64,000 nucleotides of DNA from Oryzomonas sagensis (GTDB taxonomy: Bacteria; Desulfobacterota; Desulfuromonadia; Geobacterales; Pseudopelobacteraceae). Of this stretch, positions 41,392 through 50,911 are shown in pieces. Position 1 is the first letter of the stretch; each line of letters starts with the position of its first letter. Location: assembly GCF_008802355.1 (NCBI RefSeq), contig NZ_VZRA01000004.1, positions 62,001 to 126,000 of the forward strand. The letters are read 5' to 3'. A program made the translations under genes and the position numbers. The notes under the pieces were generated by a model. The model was not told the origin of the DNA and ran no database searches. It saw nothing but the letters and a program-made list of their open reading frames with translations.

Positions 41392-44300
41392 CTAATTTGA
41401 AACAGTAGTATCGACGCCAAACACTCTCAGCTCTATAGCCCCAAGCTTATTCATATTAATCGATGATGCAAGCTGTTGCAGTCTGTCGATCAAGTCACGA
41501 AATCCTAGTTTTTCATTTGTGTCTGGATCACGCCATGACCGAGACCTATGATATGAGATCACCAGAACACCGTGTCGCCGTGTTGATGGTTTCAAGTAGT
41601 CCTCCGCAAGTTGCTTTTTCAAGGCTTTTTCGAGATATCGCACCGACCAGCCCATGTTTGCGTTTTTGATCTCTACGGCAACCTCGAACTGAGCTGCAGT
41701 GGATGAGATGATGATGTCTGGTTTGTCTCCAAGAGCGATATGAGCCTCCCTGTGAGCATGAAAACGCCCTTGTGAGCGCAGGCTCATTTGCTCTGCTAGC
41801 CACTTTTGGACTTCATCTTCATCCTGAGCCCGTTCGAGCAAGGCCCGGGAAGTGGCGTCACTAGTGGAAAAACTTAATTTTATGTCCGAGAGGATTCCCA
41901 TCACAATTTTCAAAAGAGCATCACCTGTCTTTGCAGGCTCAACATGTTCGCTTTCCAATGTGATTACTTCTGAGGGATTCCAAGCGGACGGTTCAGAATC
42001 TATTTCGGCCTTACCTCGCGCAAGCTCTTTGAAGCGGATCTTTAAATCTCTGAAAGCTGGATCATCAGCCAAAGTACGCAAAGCGCGGTAAGCGTCGGCG
42101 CCAGGTCTATTGATCAATGTGCTGAGGATGGTATTGCAAGCTCCATCTAAATTATCCGAATCATCAACTGGAATCTGCAAGTTGTGAGCTAAGCGGAGGA
42201 GGGATTCAAGGGAGGCTACGGAGGCTTTTCCCAGAAGATTTGGAGCGGAAAAGTTGTACCGGCCGAAAAGGGCAACGAGAACTCCAGCCACTCGGGAATC
42301 ATTAGGGATAATAGCAGGATTAGAAATCCAGGCAAAAAATTCTTGCGTAGCAGCGTCAGCATCAATCAGGTACATCATCGTAATGTATAGAATCATAAGC
42401 TTGTCATCGCTTGTGGATTGAGCCGCTTGCAGCCTCCGCCGTGCAAGCGAAACAATTTTACGCTGCTGAAATTCTTCAAGTTTCAGACGAGGTAAAATTC
42501 TTATTCCGTTGCCAAGTATTTCGATATTTCTAGGTTTTTTACCAGTGATGGTCTCAAATAGTATTTGGTTGACCGCTTCCTGAATCTGGACGTCCTTCCC
42601 AGCATAATGTGATAAAAAGTCGCAACGTCCTTTGTGGTTTCCTGACCATTCGTTTTGTATGGTCTTTCTTAGTATCGGTAGGGCTATAGAAGGATGGCTT
42701 TGTACAAGGTCATCAAACCAGTTTTGATATCCCTGTTCTGATATGCAGGCATGCTGTACAGCTCGTTCAGCCTCCGAGGCGCTTAACCGTTGGGCCCAAT
42801 CAGCATTACCTTCGGCTTCCACTCCCAGGCCGGCAATCGAAAGAATTGTTGTGTGTTTCACCGTAATTTGGTTATTCCCTTTATGTGTAGGTCTTTCCGG
42901 TAGTGTGACGCGCCAAATAACTTTTAAACCATCCCGATAAGCCTCAGCGATCGGCCTACTGAATCCCTCTTCAATTAGCCTCCATTGCATGCAAGCCTTT
43001 AGGTGACTTTCATAGGCCCGATGTTGCAGCCAGGTACAAAGATTATGTAATCTGTACGCTCCAGCAGACCAAGAAGCCAATTTTTCAGAATCATAGAGGA
43101 CAGATGGGTCTTTCTCCAGATCACTACAAAATGCGACCCAAGAATCTTTATCTTTACGTTCCCTCTCTTCTGCTTCAAGTACATATTTTTGGTGCTTTTC
43201 CATTAACTTGCGGTGCTCTTCGGTTTCAATCATTGCAACAGGTGTGAGGTATTTATTGAGATCGCTCTCAAGTATGGAGTTCCCAAAAATAAGTTCACGC
43301 AATTTGGGCAGCTCGACGTCATGTATACCAGCAAAGGCAATAATTCTGAATGCAGCACTTAAAGCCGTTTGTTGCTCCAGCTCGTTGTCTCGACCAGAAA
43401 TATCATCATATAACCAGGCAAGATCATCAGGTTCGAGAGCCCACAACGAATCCCCATAAAAGAAAATCTCATTTACGAGGACTGGACGAGTATCTTCATG
43501 GTCAGTGTTCTGACGGATTTCCCCAACATCAGCCCAAAACAGCTTTCGTTTGAGAAATCTGTTGCTATTAATGGACTTTCTTATATCCAACATATCTTCA
43601 TTTTTCGACATGTTTTGATCAGAACGTTCTATTGCCATAAGTAAATGAATCAGCCCATCGGTCGCATCAACTTTATCTTGATTGACCAATACTTCTTTTG
43701 CAATTAAGGTGAAATCGACCGCAAGACCATGGTGCTGTGCGGATGTTCGTCTATATGAGTCTTTGAATGGTGGTGAAAGAACCAGATTTGAGAGTCCATC
43801 CATTAGCTGTTCCCTGCTTGCGGCAGGGCACAGCTCCCATAAGCTATAAATCTCGTGATCAATATCTCTGAGAGATTCTTCTCTGGCCTTCGGTGTGTGA
43901 CGAATCATATTGAGCAAATCGTCAACTAAAAGGTGAGATGGGAAGAGTATTGTTGCGAAATACGGGCAGAGACGCGGACTAATCCGGCCAGTAGCTCCCC
44001 TGGTCCAGGTTGCTGCAGCACTCAAACCATCCTGGTCATCGCAGCTAACAAGAGCTTGAAGGGCAACAGTCCGAAAATAGTCATCTGCATTTTCCTCCAA
44101 GGCAGTTAGGCGTGCTAAATCGATGCATTCCAGGATTTTTGCTTCTCTTATCAACCCCAGGAGGTTGGATCTGAAATCCTCGCGATGATTCAGCTCCCAA
44201 GCTCGTCGTATGGCTACGCTCAATTCAGGTGTAGCAAACATCCATATTGATCTGTGGTCCAATGAATCATTTGATATTTCGCCGGCCGCGTGACGTGTGG

Positions 44301-45714
44301 CGTAGTTCAACAAAAGGCGTTCTTTAGCCTCCAATGGAAAAGAACGCGAATCCCCATAACGCAAAAGAACAATGGGTTCACGTTGAATAATCTCATCACG
44401 GAATGATGGATGTTTGATAGCAAGCCAAGCTGCTGGTGCATGTAAAGAGGGTACAAGTGTCTTAACACCGTAGGCTTCCTTGAATATAAGATCCCAAATT
44501 ACCTGCTCAGGACAGCCAGACTGTAGCAGCTTATCAAACCAGCAAGCTGTGAGGTATTCTTGGGTGCCACGATGATGAAACCGGATACGTCCATAGGTGG
44601 CTGGCGCAAAAATTCCTCTACGCGTCAGTGCATTGCGCTCAGCGTCGGTCCAATCATTCAGGATATTAGTAGGGTCAAGTGCGTTTTGGGCTAGAGATGG
44701 ATCAGGTTCATGGCCGGCTGCTCTCAGAGTGTAGGATTTACCAAGTGTTAGTGCTGCCGCCAGCCTTTCCCCACCAGTCCGTGATTTTTCATAAGTCAGA
44801 TCGTTATTGTCTCCGCGGAATTTGTCTCTTTCGGAAAGCTTTCTGCAAATGCTATTCTCTGTCATTTCTACCAATGACCCAAAAGACTTGTGGCACTTCC
44901 AATATTCAGCCAGGTCTAACAGGTCACCTGGTCGTTCAGCATAAGCATCAAGACCATGCTGAACAATAGCAGCTACAAAATCTTCAGGATCATCAACACT
45001 TGCTGCAACAGCAAGTTTATGTTGTTGCGCGGCGCTTAGAGGAGTGAGCTGCACAACCAAAAGGTATCCAAGCTTTTGTACTGGTTCCTCTTCTTCTTCA
45101 TAGGTTTGTCGGTTCTTCCGATTTTCTTTGTTGAAAATTGGGTTTAACAGCCGTTCGTGTTCACCCTCTGGTTGTGCGGGTGGCTCTGGTTTCTGATATA
45201 CAGGGAGAAGGCGCTCAACTTCAGTGCGGTCTTCTCCGCATTTCCAATCACTTGCTCTGCATGATATATAGACGTGTGCTCTTTCTAACCCTCTGCCTAG
45301 TTCTTTTGCTAAGTGGCGTAGAGCTCTCTCAACGCTCTTCCGGTTGAGGCGAGCTTCATCAACTGAGTCCAGGAAAAACCACCCAGTTTCTCCTGTTTGA
45401 TTCTCCTTCCATACCTCGAATGCCGCAGCTTCCGACGGGTCCAATGCCTCTTCAAACCCTTCATCAGCGAGATCCTCAATTCGAATAAAAAAAGCCGCCT
45501 TCCCCTGAGCGGCAAGTGCTCTGGCCTGATTTTTAAATTCCTCAGTTTTACCGCTTGATGCCTCCGCTAGCAGAACTACACGGTCATATTTCAGTGAATC
45601 TTCCCATCTAAGCCACCCAGCGACCTTGTGACCCCATGCCATACCGATCTCTAGGTTGCTTTCTTGTTCTTTGCTGATTACCGCAAAGCATCGATTAAGT
45701 TCGATAAATTGCAT
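41392..45714 (-). CDS. Large NTPase with C-terminal PD-(D/E)XK nuclease (candidate defence protein)
   Basis: 1,440 residues. A P-loop NTPase lies at the N-terminus: Walker A LLAEASSGKT (about 48-57), Walker B WFFLDSVDEA (about 112-121) and a sensor-like YISCRASDW (about 149-157), the layout of NACHT/STAND ATPases. About 1,000 residues of helical, HEAT/Arm-like repeats follow. The end holds a nuclease core: EAHIALGDKPDIII (D1333) and FEVAVEIK (E1348, K1350), a full PD...ExK set. Known Avs proteins carry the nuclease at the N-terminus; here it is at the C-terminus. No partner gene is adjacent. A phage-sensing NTPase that unleashes a DNase is the likely idea, but untested. Confidence 0.6.
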   Translation of the reverse strand: MQFIELNRCFAVISKEQESNLEIGMAWGHKVAGWLRWEDSLKYDRVVLLAEASSGKTEEFKNQARALAAQGKAAFFIRIEDLADEGFEEALDPSEAAAFEVWKENQTGETGWFFLDSVDEARLNRKSVERALRHLAKELGRGLERAHVYISCRASDWKCGEDRTEVERLLPVYQKPEPPAQPEGEHERLLNPIFNKENRKNRQTYEEEEEPVQKLGYLLVVQLTPLSAAQQHKLAVAASVDDPEDFVAAIVQHGLDAYAERPGDLLDLAEYWKCHKSFGSLVEMTENSICRKLSERDKFRGDNNDLTYEKSRTGGERLAAALTLGKSYTLRAAGHEPDPSLAQNALDPTNILNDWTDAERNALTRRGIFAPATYGRIRFHHRGTQEYLTACWFDKLLQSGCPEQVIWDLIFKEAYGVKTLVPSLHAPAAWLAIKHPSFRDEIIQREPIVLLRYGDSRSFPLEAKERLLLNYATRHAAGEISNDSLDHRSIWMFATPELSVAIRRAWELNHREDFRSNLLGLIREAKILECIDLARLTALEENADDYFRTVALQALVSCDDQDGLSAAATWTRGATGRISPRLCPYFATILFPSHLLVDDLLNMIRHTPKAREESLRDIDHEIYSLWELCPAASREQLMDGLSNLVLSPPFKDSYRRTSAQHHGLAVDFTLIAKEVLVNQDKVDATDGLIHLLMAIERSDQNMSKNEDMLDIRKSINSNRFLKRKLFWADVGEIRQNTDHEDTRPVLVNEIFFYGDSLWALEPDDLAWLYDDISGRDNELEQQTALSAAFRIIAFAGIHDVELPKLRELIFGNSILESDLNKYLTPVAMIETEEHRKLMEKHQKYVLEAEERERKDKDSWVAFCSDLEKDPSVLYDSEKLASWSAGAYRLHNLCTWLQHRAYESHLKACMQWRLIEEGFSRPIAEAYRDGLKVIWRVTLPERPTHKGNNQITVKHTTILSIAGLGVEAEGNADWAQRLSASEAERAVQHACISEQGYQNWFDDLVQSHPSIALPILRKTIQNEWSGNHKGRCDFLSHYAGKDVQIQEAVNQILFETITGKKPRNIEILGNGIRILPRLKLEEFQQRKIVSLARRRLQAAQSTSDDKLMILYITMMYLIDADAATQEFFAWISNPAIIPNDSRVAGVLVALFGRYNFSAPNLLGKASVASLESLLRLAHNLQIPVDDSDNLDGACNTILSTLINRPGADAYRALRTLADDPAFRDLKIRFKELARGKAEIDSEPSAWNPSEVITLESEHVEPAKTGDALLKIVMGILSDIKLSFSTSDATSRALLERAQDEDEVQKWLAEQMSLRSQGRFHAHREAHIALGDKPDIIISSTAAQFEVAVEIKNANMGWSVRYLEKALKKQLAEDYLKPSTRRHGVLVISYHRSRSWRDPDTNEKLGFRDLIDRLQQLASSINMNKLGAIELRVFGVDTTVSN

Positions 45715-45932
45715 TGTTGTTCCTTCATTTTCCGGGAATTTAAACGCATTTAAACAATACGTGAAGGAAAGGTGATGGTCAACAATGAGTAGCCGTAGAA
45801 AACGTATTTCGGGGCTCTACCAATTTTTTATCTGAATCGTGAGCTGACCTCGTAAAAGGAAAATAATTCAAATGCCCGCCGGCGTGTGATATTAGAAGTG
45901 TGTGATGCTACATCTGAAAATCAGGAGGTGTC

Positions 45933-46577
45933 ATGAAAAAGCTTCTGTGGTTACTGCTGGCAGCACTATTCCTCGCCGGCTGCGCGCCCCTCTCGGTAGA
46001 AACCAAGACAACAGCCTTTTACACACCGGATTTCAAAATTAGAGGGTCAATCTCCGTAGTTGCTGCTGAAGCGGCGGTAAACAGTTCACTTGAATTTGCG
46101 CGCTACAAAATGCAGTTTGAGGAAAAGCTCGCGTCCAAAGGCTACAGTATAGCGAGCAATCCGGCAGAAGCCCAATATATCGCATTTGTGTCATACGGCA
46201 TCGACACCGGCAAAAACGCCAATGTCTCGACACCTATCTTTGGCCAGACAGGTGGAGGCACAAGCTATTCGTACGGATCAGTAGGAGGGACCTCATTTAC
46301 CGGCACTTCCTATTCGATGCCAACCTACGGCATTGTGGGTTCGATGAACAGTTCAGAAACTGTCTATACCAGGTCTATCGCACTGGATATTGTGGACGCT
46401 GCCAGTCTGAAAGCAGGCCATGCCGTAAAGGTCTACGAGGCCCGGGCAAAGAGTAACGGAATGTGCAGTGTTATAGCGGGTGTCTTTGAGGAGATGCTAG
46501 AGGCGCTCTTCACCGAATTCCCTGGCGAGAATGGCAAGGTACGTACTATCACGGTGCAATCGAAAGGGGACTGCTGA
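45933..46577 (+). CDS. DUF4136-like lipoprotein
   Basis: 214 residues; signal peptide and lipobox LAGC (LLLAALFLAGCAP). The mature part resembles DUF4136-type lipoproteins: an FYTPDF-like start, a helix with FEEKLASKGYSIASNPAEAQYI, a Gly/Ser/Tyr-rich middle, and a final helix EEMLEALFTEFPG. Function is not known. A 33-bp gap separates it from the Sel1 gene. AGGAGGTG precedes the start. Confidence 0.65.
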   Translation: MKKLLWLLLAALFLAGCAPLSVETKTTAFYTPDFKIRGSISVVAAEAAVNSSLEFARYKMQFEEKLASKGYSIASNPAEAQYIAFVSYGIDTGKNANVSTPIFGQTGGGTSYSYGSVGGTSFTGTSYSMPTYGIVGSMNSSETVYTRSIALDIVDAASLKAGHAVKVYEARAKSNGMCSVIAGVFEEMLEALFTEFPGENGKVRTITVQSKGDC

Positions 46578-46610
46578 GATACTGGCAAAATACAATCCAA
46601 AGGAGCCATT

Positions 46611-47267
46611 GTGAAGATATTTATTACCGCCCTCATTATGATTTCAACTATGGCTACTACTGCATTTTCTGATGAAAACTATTTTAGCGAAGGCCTTGCA
46701 GCCGCCAAACGAGGGGATTTTGTCACCGCCAAACAGAAATGGCAGCCAATCGCGATTTTAGGAAATATTAACGCCCAATTCAACATGGGGCTTTTGTATG
46801 AAAAAGGGAGGGGCGTTACTCAAGACTATGCTGAAGCAGCCAAGTGGTACCGAATGGCCGCAGACCAAGGCGATGCAGTGGCACAATTCAAGTTGGGGTA
46901 TTTATATTCTGATGGTACAGGACTCCCTCAAAACTATGCTGAGGCTGTGAAATGGTATCGAAAAGCTGCAGACCAGGGTGATAGGGACGCTCAAAGAAAC
47001 TTGGGTGGACGTTACAGCTACGGCGAAGGAGTAACACAGGACAAACAGGAGGCGTTGAAATGGTTTGTTAAAGCAGCAAATCAAGGTGACGCCGGGTCAA
47101 TGTATGTAATAGGGTCTATGTATAGTAGAGGCGATGGTGTAAAACAGAGCTACAAAGAAGCCCTTGTGTGGTATCAGAGAGCCGCGGATCTGGGTGATCG
47201 TGACGCTCAGCAAGAAGTTGAAGTGATGAAGTTGAGAATTATGGAAGAAACAAGTTCTAAAAAATAG
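46611..47267 (+). CDS. Secreted Sel1-repeat protein
   Basis: 218 residues from a GTG with AAGGAG upstream. After a signal peptide (IFITALIMISTMATTAFS) come about five Sel1-like repeats, each with A(Q/M)..LG.(L/M)Y..G.GV.Q...EA..W(Y/F)..AA.QGD. Sel1 repeats form alpha-solenoid interaction surfaces. It may act with the preceding lipoprotein in the periplasm; the partner is unknown. Confidence 0.85.
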   Translation: MKIFITALIMISTMATTAFSDENYFSEGLAAAKRGDFVTAKQKWQPIAILGNINAQFNMGLLYEKGRGVTQDYAEAAKWYRMAADQGDAVAQFKLGYLYSDGTGLPQNYAEAVKWYRKAADQGDRDAQRNLGGRYSYGEGVTQDKQEALKWFVKAANQGDAGSMYVIGSMYSRGDGVKQSYKEALVWYQRAADLGDRDAQQEVEVMKLRIMEETSSKK

Positions 47268-47861
47268 CAACTTATATATTGTAATGTTCAGCAACCTTAA
47301 ATAACACATATACCATCAGAAATCATCAGCAATCTATTGCAACCACATTATATCATTTGCAACCATCTGCTTTCATCTGCAACCATTACCCCTCAAAACC
47401 GCCCTCCAAATCTGCGGTCTGCGGACTGATATCCTCGTGATCCGGCGCCGGCCGCCGCGAGGGCCAATGATCCCTGGGATCTGCCAGGTTGTTGTTAGGA
47501 CTCTGTTAGGTTTTCGTCGGGACTGTGATGCGGGGGACGGACGGGGAACGGGGACCGGGGGTTATGGGTTAGGCTGCCAACATGGCCGGGAGAAATGCGG
47601 GCGCGCCGTGTGAGTTTTATGGAGAGGAGGGGCGGACAAACAGAAGTGGACAGACAGCCGGGCAATCGGAGTTATATGGTACTTGAGGGGGATTGAATTC
47701 CATATTTTGTGCTATAATATTCACAGAGATAGGGATTAAATGCTTGACATCCTAACCGACGTTGGGTATTTTCCCTACCATCTTACTACCCCATCGCTTT
47801 CGAGCATGGGCGCGGGGCGCCAGTAAAATGGCGCCCCTGCTATTTTCTGAGGTGTTCATCA
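47268..47861. other. Intergenic region: 20-bp iterons, direct repeat, promoter and leader hairpin
   Basis: About 590 bases without a gene. TGCAACCA recurs at 47338, 47358 and 47378, an exact 20-bp period. A 75-bp G-rich block (47498-47573) recurs imperfectly at 48567-48635. An extended -10 promoter TG-C-TATAAT is at 47710-47718. The leader carries GGGGCGCC-agtaaaat-GGCGCCCC (47813-47836) followed by a weak T tract, a possible attenuator for the NYN gene. Confidence 0.55.
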
Positions 47862-48485
47862 TTGGTAAGAACCTACGTCTACATCGATGGTTTCAACCTA
47901 TACCACCGCCTCCTTTACAATTCACCATATAAATGGCTTGACGTTAAACGCCTCTGCGAACAGCTCCTCAAACCTTACAACCAGATAGTGGCAATCAAAT
48001 ATTTTACTGCCCTCGTCTCCGGTCGAACTGACCCAAATCAGCCCATTCGCCAGGAAACTTATTTCCGCGCTATGCAGCACTATATTCCTGAGATGACACT
48101 CTACTACGGCAGCTTTCAGACCCACCCCAAAATAGCTCGCCTAGTCACGCCTATCAATGGGAAAAATTACGCTGAAGTGCTGAAAACCGAGGAAAAAGGT
48201 TCCGATGTAAATCTGTCGGTCCACCTTCTTAACGATGCTTGGCTGGACGCATACGATTCAGCAGTCCTAATCTCAAACGATAGCGACATTGCAGAAGCCC
48301 TTAGACTCGTCAGGCTTCACCATCCTACGAAAACAATTGGTCTCTTGAGCCCTGTCGAAATGCCCTCTAATGAATTAAAAAAACACGCGACATACGTAAA
48401 GAAAATTCGTAATGGCGTCCTTGCCAATTCGCAATTGCCGAATCCAGTCCCAGGGACATCTTTCAGTAAGCCCGCTTCCTGGTAA
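47862..48485 (+). CDS. NYN-domain (PIN-like) ribonuclease
   Basis: 207 residues from a TTG with GAGGTG eight bases upstream. The N-terminus TYVYIDGFNLYHRLL is the NYN signature; the central KGSDVNLSVHLLNDAW and the late AVLISNDSDIAEAL carry the remaining acidic metal ligands. The fold is a PIN-like RNase. It lies alone between two copies of a G-rich direct repeat. NYN proteins process RNA, and some act in defence or as toxins; no antitoxin is adjacent. Confidence 0.85.
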   Translation: MVRTYVYIDGFNLYHRLLYNSPYKWLDVKRLCEQLLKPYNQIVAIKYFTALVSGRTDPNQPIRQETYFRAMQHYIPEMTLYYGSFQTHPKIARLVTPINGKNYAEVLKTEEKGSDVNLSVHLLNDAWLDAYDSAVLISNDSDIAEALRLVRLHHPTKTIGLLSPVEMPSNELKKHATYVKKIRNGVLANSQLPNPVPGTSFSKPASW

Positions 48486-48566
48486 ATCTCTCTCTTCCTC
48501 ATCACACCATTCCCCAAAGTCTGACACTCTCGACCACCCCAGCGCCCAGAACCACCCCTCAATCTT

Positions 48567-48635
48567 GGACTCTGTCAGGTTTTCGTCAGGTCTGTGTTGA
48601 GGGGGACGGCCGGGAACCGGGGGTTGTTTGTCAGG
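48567..48635 (+). repeat. Imperfect direct repeat flanking the NYN gene (right copy)
   Basis: GGACTCTGT(C/T)AGGTTTTCGTC(A/G)GG, then a G-rich run GGGGGACGG..GGGAACC/GGGG, matches 47498-47573 in the same orientation. The copies bracket the NYN gene with 1.07 kb spacing. A weaker, inverted relative may exist near 50590-50650. Confidence 0.6.
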
Positions 48636-48730
48636 TTAAGAGTATCTACATTGGGCAGGATGATGTGGTAGCGCCGAAGAAGTATTTGCAGTACGTACCT
48701 ATATTGGGTACATAGTGCATATGATTAAGG

Positions 48731-48910
48731 CTAAGCGAGAGGGGCACGTTTGCGAGGAATCCTGCTGTTTTCGATTGTGGCTTTTGCACGCGCAACGATA
48801 GCAGTAGAGACTTTCATCTCAGAAAGCTTTTTTGCCATGACATCATTAATTGGCGGATTCGTGCCTACCTGGATGCGCCTGGTCGGTATGAAAAAATCAG
48901 ATCGATCCAT
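48731..48910 (-). CDS. Small protein at the end of the abiE operon
   Basis: 59 residues from ATG 48910 (AGAGGGTG eight bases upstream), overlapping the abiEii end by 14 bp. Basic C-terminus (IENSRIPRKRAP). No family recognised. Standard abiE loci have two genes, so this third, coupled gene is unusual. Confidence 0.5.
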   Translation of the reverse strand: MDRSDFFIPTRRIQVGTNPPINDVMAKKLSEMKVSTAIVARAKATIENSRIPRKRAPLA

Positions 48911-49880
48911 TAATTTCACCCTCTAATGCCACCAGTGCAGACATTATTGTGCCAATGTCAGGATATTCACCAAAAATCATTGAGCGCATATCGCGGTAAT
49001 CTGCCGTAACCGATTCCAGGACATGCCCCTTTGGCACAAGACGTAAAGTACCCGGCTTGGCCAAATCATATCTGGCCCAACCCCTCGGATAAAATCTGTC
49101 CTTGAACTCTACCACGTCTGACAACAGATCCAAATCGGCCAGAGCAGTATTTTTGACCGACGAGGTCGCCATTTTTGCTAGGTCATAGTAGTGCCGAGAG
49201 TATCTCAGTGGTTGGGGACTGCCGGCCGGCCGATACGCTTCGTGATGAAGAATTGTTGCCTTTTCCCAGAACGTGCGTTCAGCCTTGATGGCTTTAACCG
49301 GACACTCACTCCGCTCGAAAACTGCGGGGAATACCTCTGCAGTATAAGGGTGAATTGTATAATTTGCATAGGGAAGCCATGACGCCAGAGGCCCAATCTC
49401 CAAGCGCACCTCTGGTCTTAAATAGTCATGGTCGAAGGCGGCGGGGTAGCTAATGTTCAATACATTAGGATCGCCCCCATCTACTTCACATCGACAAATC
49501 GGACCGACACATTCAGACACTTGTCGCAGCAATTCTGTGGCGATATAAGCCTGCCCCCGCTCGTCTATATCCTTATTCAGCTTTTGTTGTTTCGATTTAG
49601 ATCTGGCCGCTTTTGGGTCTTCACCCGTGAGGGTGGTCCAATCGAGAATTAAATCAATGTCCTCCGAAAAGCGGTCAATGAGACTAAACACCTTGGAGAG
49701 ACTCGTTCCACCTTTAAACATCAAGATACGGGACAGGTCCGTGTGAGCAAATAACTTATCAAGAGTCCACGTGACCCAGAAATCCTTTTCCACGATAGCT
49801 GGGGTCATGTCCCGTCGGGCAGCCGTTTCAGAAAAGAGATCGCTACGCTGTTTTGCAGATAAATTGGCAACCTTATCCAT
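48897..49880 (-). CDS. abiEii: AbiEii-family nucleotidyltransferase toxin
   Basis: 327 residues. The nucleotidyltransferase core has FKGGTSLSKVFSLIDRFSEDIDL (about 54-76): GG[T/S]-S-L then the paired aspartates of a DNA polymerase beta-type fold. AbiEii/AbiGii toxins arrest growth during phage infection, in characterised relatives by modifying tRNA acceptor ends. The antitoxin gene overlaps it by 8 bp upstream, the normal order. The length is in the family range. Confidence 0.88.
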   Translation of the reverse strand: MDKVANLSAKQRSDLFSETAARRDMTPAIVEKDFWVTWTLDKLFAHTDLSRILMFKGGTSLSKVFSLIDRFSEDIDLILDWTTLTGEDPKAARSKSKQQKLNKDIDERGQAYIATELLRQVSECVGPICRCEVDGGDPNVLNISYPAAFDHDYLRPEVRLEIGPLASWLPYANYTIHPYTAEVFPAVFERSECPVKAIKAERTFWEKATILHHEAYRPAGSPQPLRYSRHYYDLAKMATSSVKNTALADLDLLSDVVEFKDRFYPRGWARYDLAKPGTLRLVPKGHVLESVTADYRDMRSMIFGEYPDIGTIMSALVALEGEINGSI

Positions 49881-50487
49881 TCGGCTTCTCCCGACAAATT
49901 TCCTTGATGCAGTCGTAGACCCAGCCAGTGGCTGTTTTAGTATCTTTCAAAATTTTGGGACACATATCTGAGCTAAACTGCTTACGGATTTTATCCATTA
50001 TTTCTGGGCTAACCCGCTGCTTACCAAGTGCTTTAAGCGCTTGAACAATGATTCCACTTTCCCGGTGTTTAAAACCAATTTCTTTAAGAGCGGTTTTTTT
50101 GAACTCCAGGGTGTAATTGAGAATTTTATAAGTGCGATTCGGGCCATCAGAGAGATAAATATATTTGCCCAGGACCTGGGTAGACAAGCCAAGGAGATTT
50201 AGAGCAGCATCTCCAGAGGGCTGAATGCGCCAGTTAAATTTGCGCGCAAAAGACCTGGCAACCTGGTCAAAATCAGGGCTCAATTGTTGTTTCAACAGAT
50301 CACTGTATTTGGGGTAGTCATACAGTCCACGATAGATACGGCGGATTTTGCCTTCGCCTGCCAGATCCGATAGGGCGTTATCGATCTGCTTGCGTTCAAA
50401 TTCGTCTATAAATTCATTTGGGAAGAAAGCCCAACCCCTACCGTGTCCATATATCCTAAAAAGTATCTTATCATTGATACCTTGCAA
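49873..50487 (-). CDS. abiEi: AbiEi-like antitoxin / DUF6088 regulator
   Basis: 204 residues from a TTG with AAGGAG eight bases upstream. The N-terminal winged helix (RKQIDNALSDLAGEGKIRRIYRGLY) and the following QPSGDAALNLLGLS segment are typical of AbiEi/DUF6088 proteins. These repress their own promoter and neutralise AbiEii. An inverted repeat at 50508-50535 directly upstream is the likely operator. Confidence 0.85.
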   Translation of the reverse strand: MQGINDKILFRIYGHGRGWAFFPNEFIDEFERKQIDNALSDLAGEGKIRRIYRGLYDYPKYSDLLKQQLSPDFDQVARSFARKFNWRIQPSGDAALNLLGLSTQVLGKYIYLSDGPNRTYKILNYTLEFKKTALKEIGFKHRESGIIVQALKALGKQRVSPEIMDKIRKQFSSDMCPKILKDTKTATGWVYDCIKEICREKPNG

Positions 50488-50507
50488 GGTATTGCTCCTT
50501 TCAAAAA

Positions 50508-50535
50508 TCTAGAAAAATATACTATTTTTTCTAGG
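50508..50535. promoter_or_regulatory. Inverted repeat operator of abiE
   Basis: TCTAGAAAAA-tatacta-TTTTTTCTAGGA, about 9-bp arms, placed 20 bases before the antitoxin start. AbiEi proteins are known to bind inverted repeats in their own promoter. Confidence 0.65.
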
Positions 50536-50655
50536 AATTGCAAAGGAAATTATCGTCTAGCCCACCATCCCCCGTAAACCTCAGAGAGACTCCCCATCGT
50601 CCGGCACCTCCCCCGCAAAATCTCCACAAAAACCACACGAAAACCCCGTGGGAAC

Positions 50656-50738
50656 TTGACTCTGCACCTTAAAGAAGGTATAGAAGTTCTTGACAACGCC
50701 TGCCACCTCCTTCGGGACGTCGGTGGGCTTTTTTTATT
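50656..50738 (+). promoter_or_regulatory. Promoter followed directly by a terminator (short RNA or attenuated leader)
   Basis: TTGACT (50656-50661), 17 bp, TATAGA (50679-50684), then within about 15 bases the stem GCC..CCACC / GGTGGGC (50698-50728) with a T7 run. Any transcript would be about 45 nt unless termination is suppressed. Upstream (50536-50655) I see only a C/A-rich stretch. Next downstream is the gene at 50912. Confidence 0.6.
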
Positions 50739-50911
50739 TCAAACAAAATCATCGTCTCCCCCAACTAACATTAGTTAATACTCACGCAAAAAAATCCGCA
50801 TAAAATCTCACCTGCCTGCCTGTTTCATCAACAATAAGTTGATATAAACCGAATAGTTACTGATGTTGCAACTCCGAATTCCGGTTGACCGGTAGGCCGG
50901 GTTGAGACAGA

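Noticed and set aside
47337-47385. CRISPR array
   Set aside because: Repeat unit is only about 8 bp with 12-bp gaps and three copies; no cas genes are nearby. No CRISPR array was found in the window.
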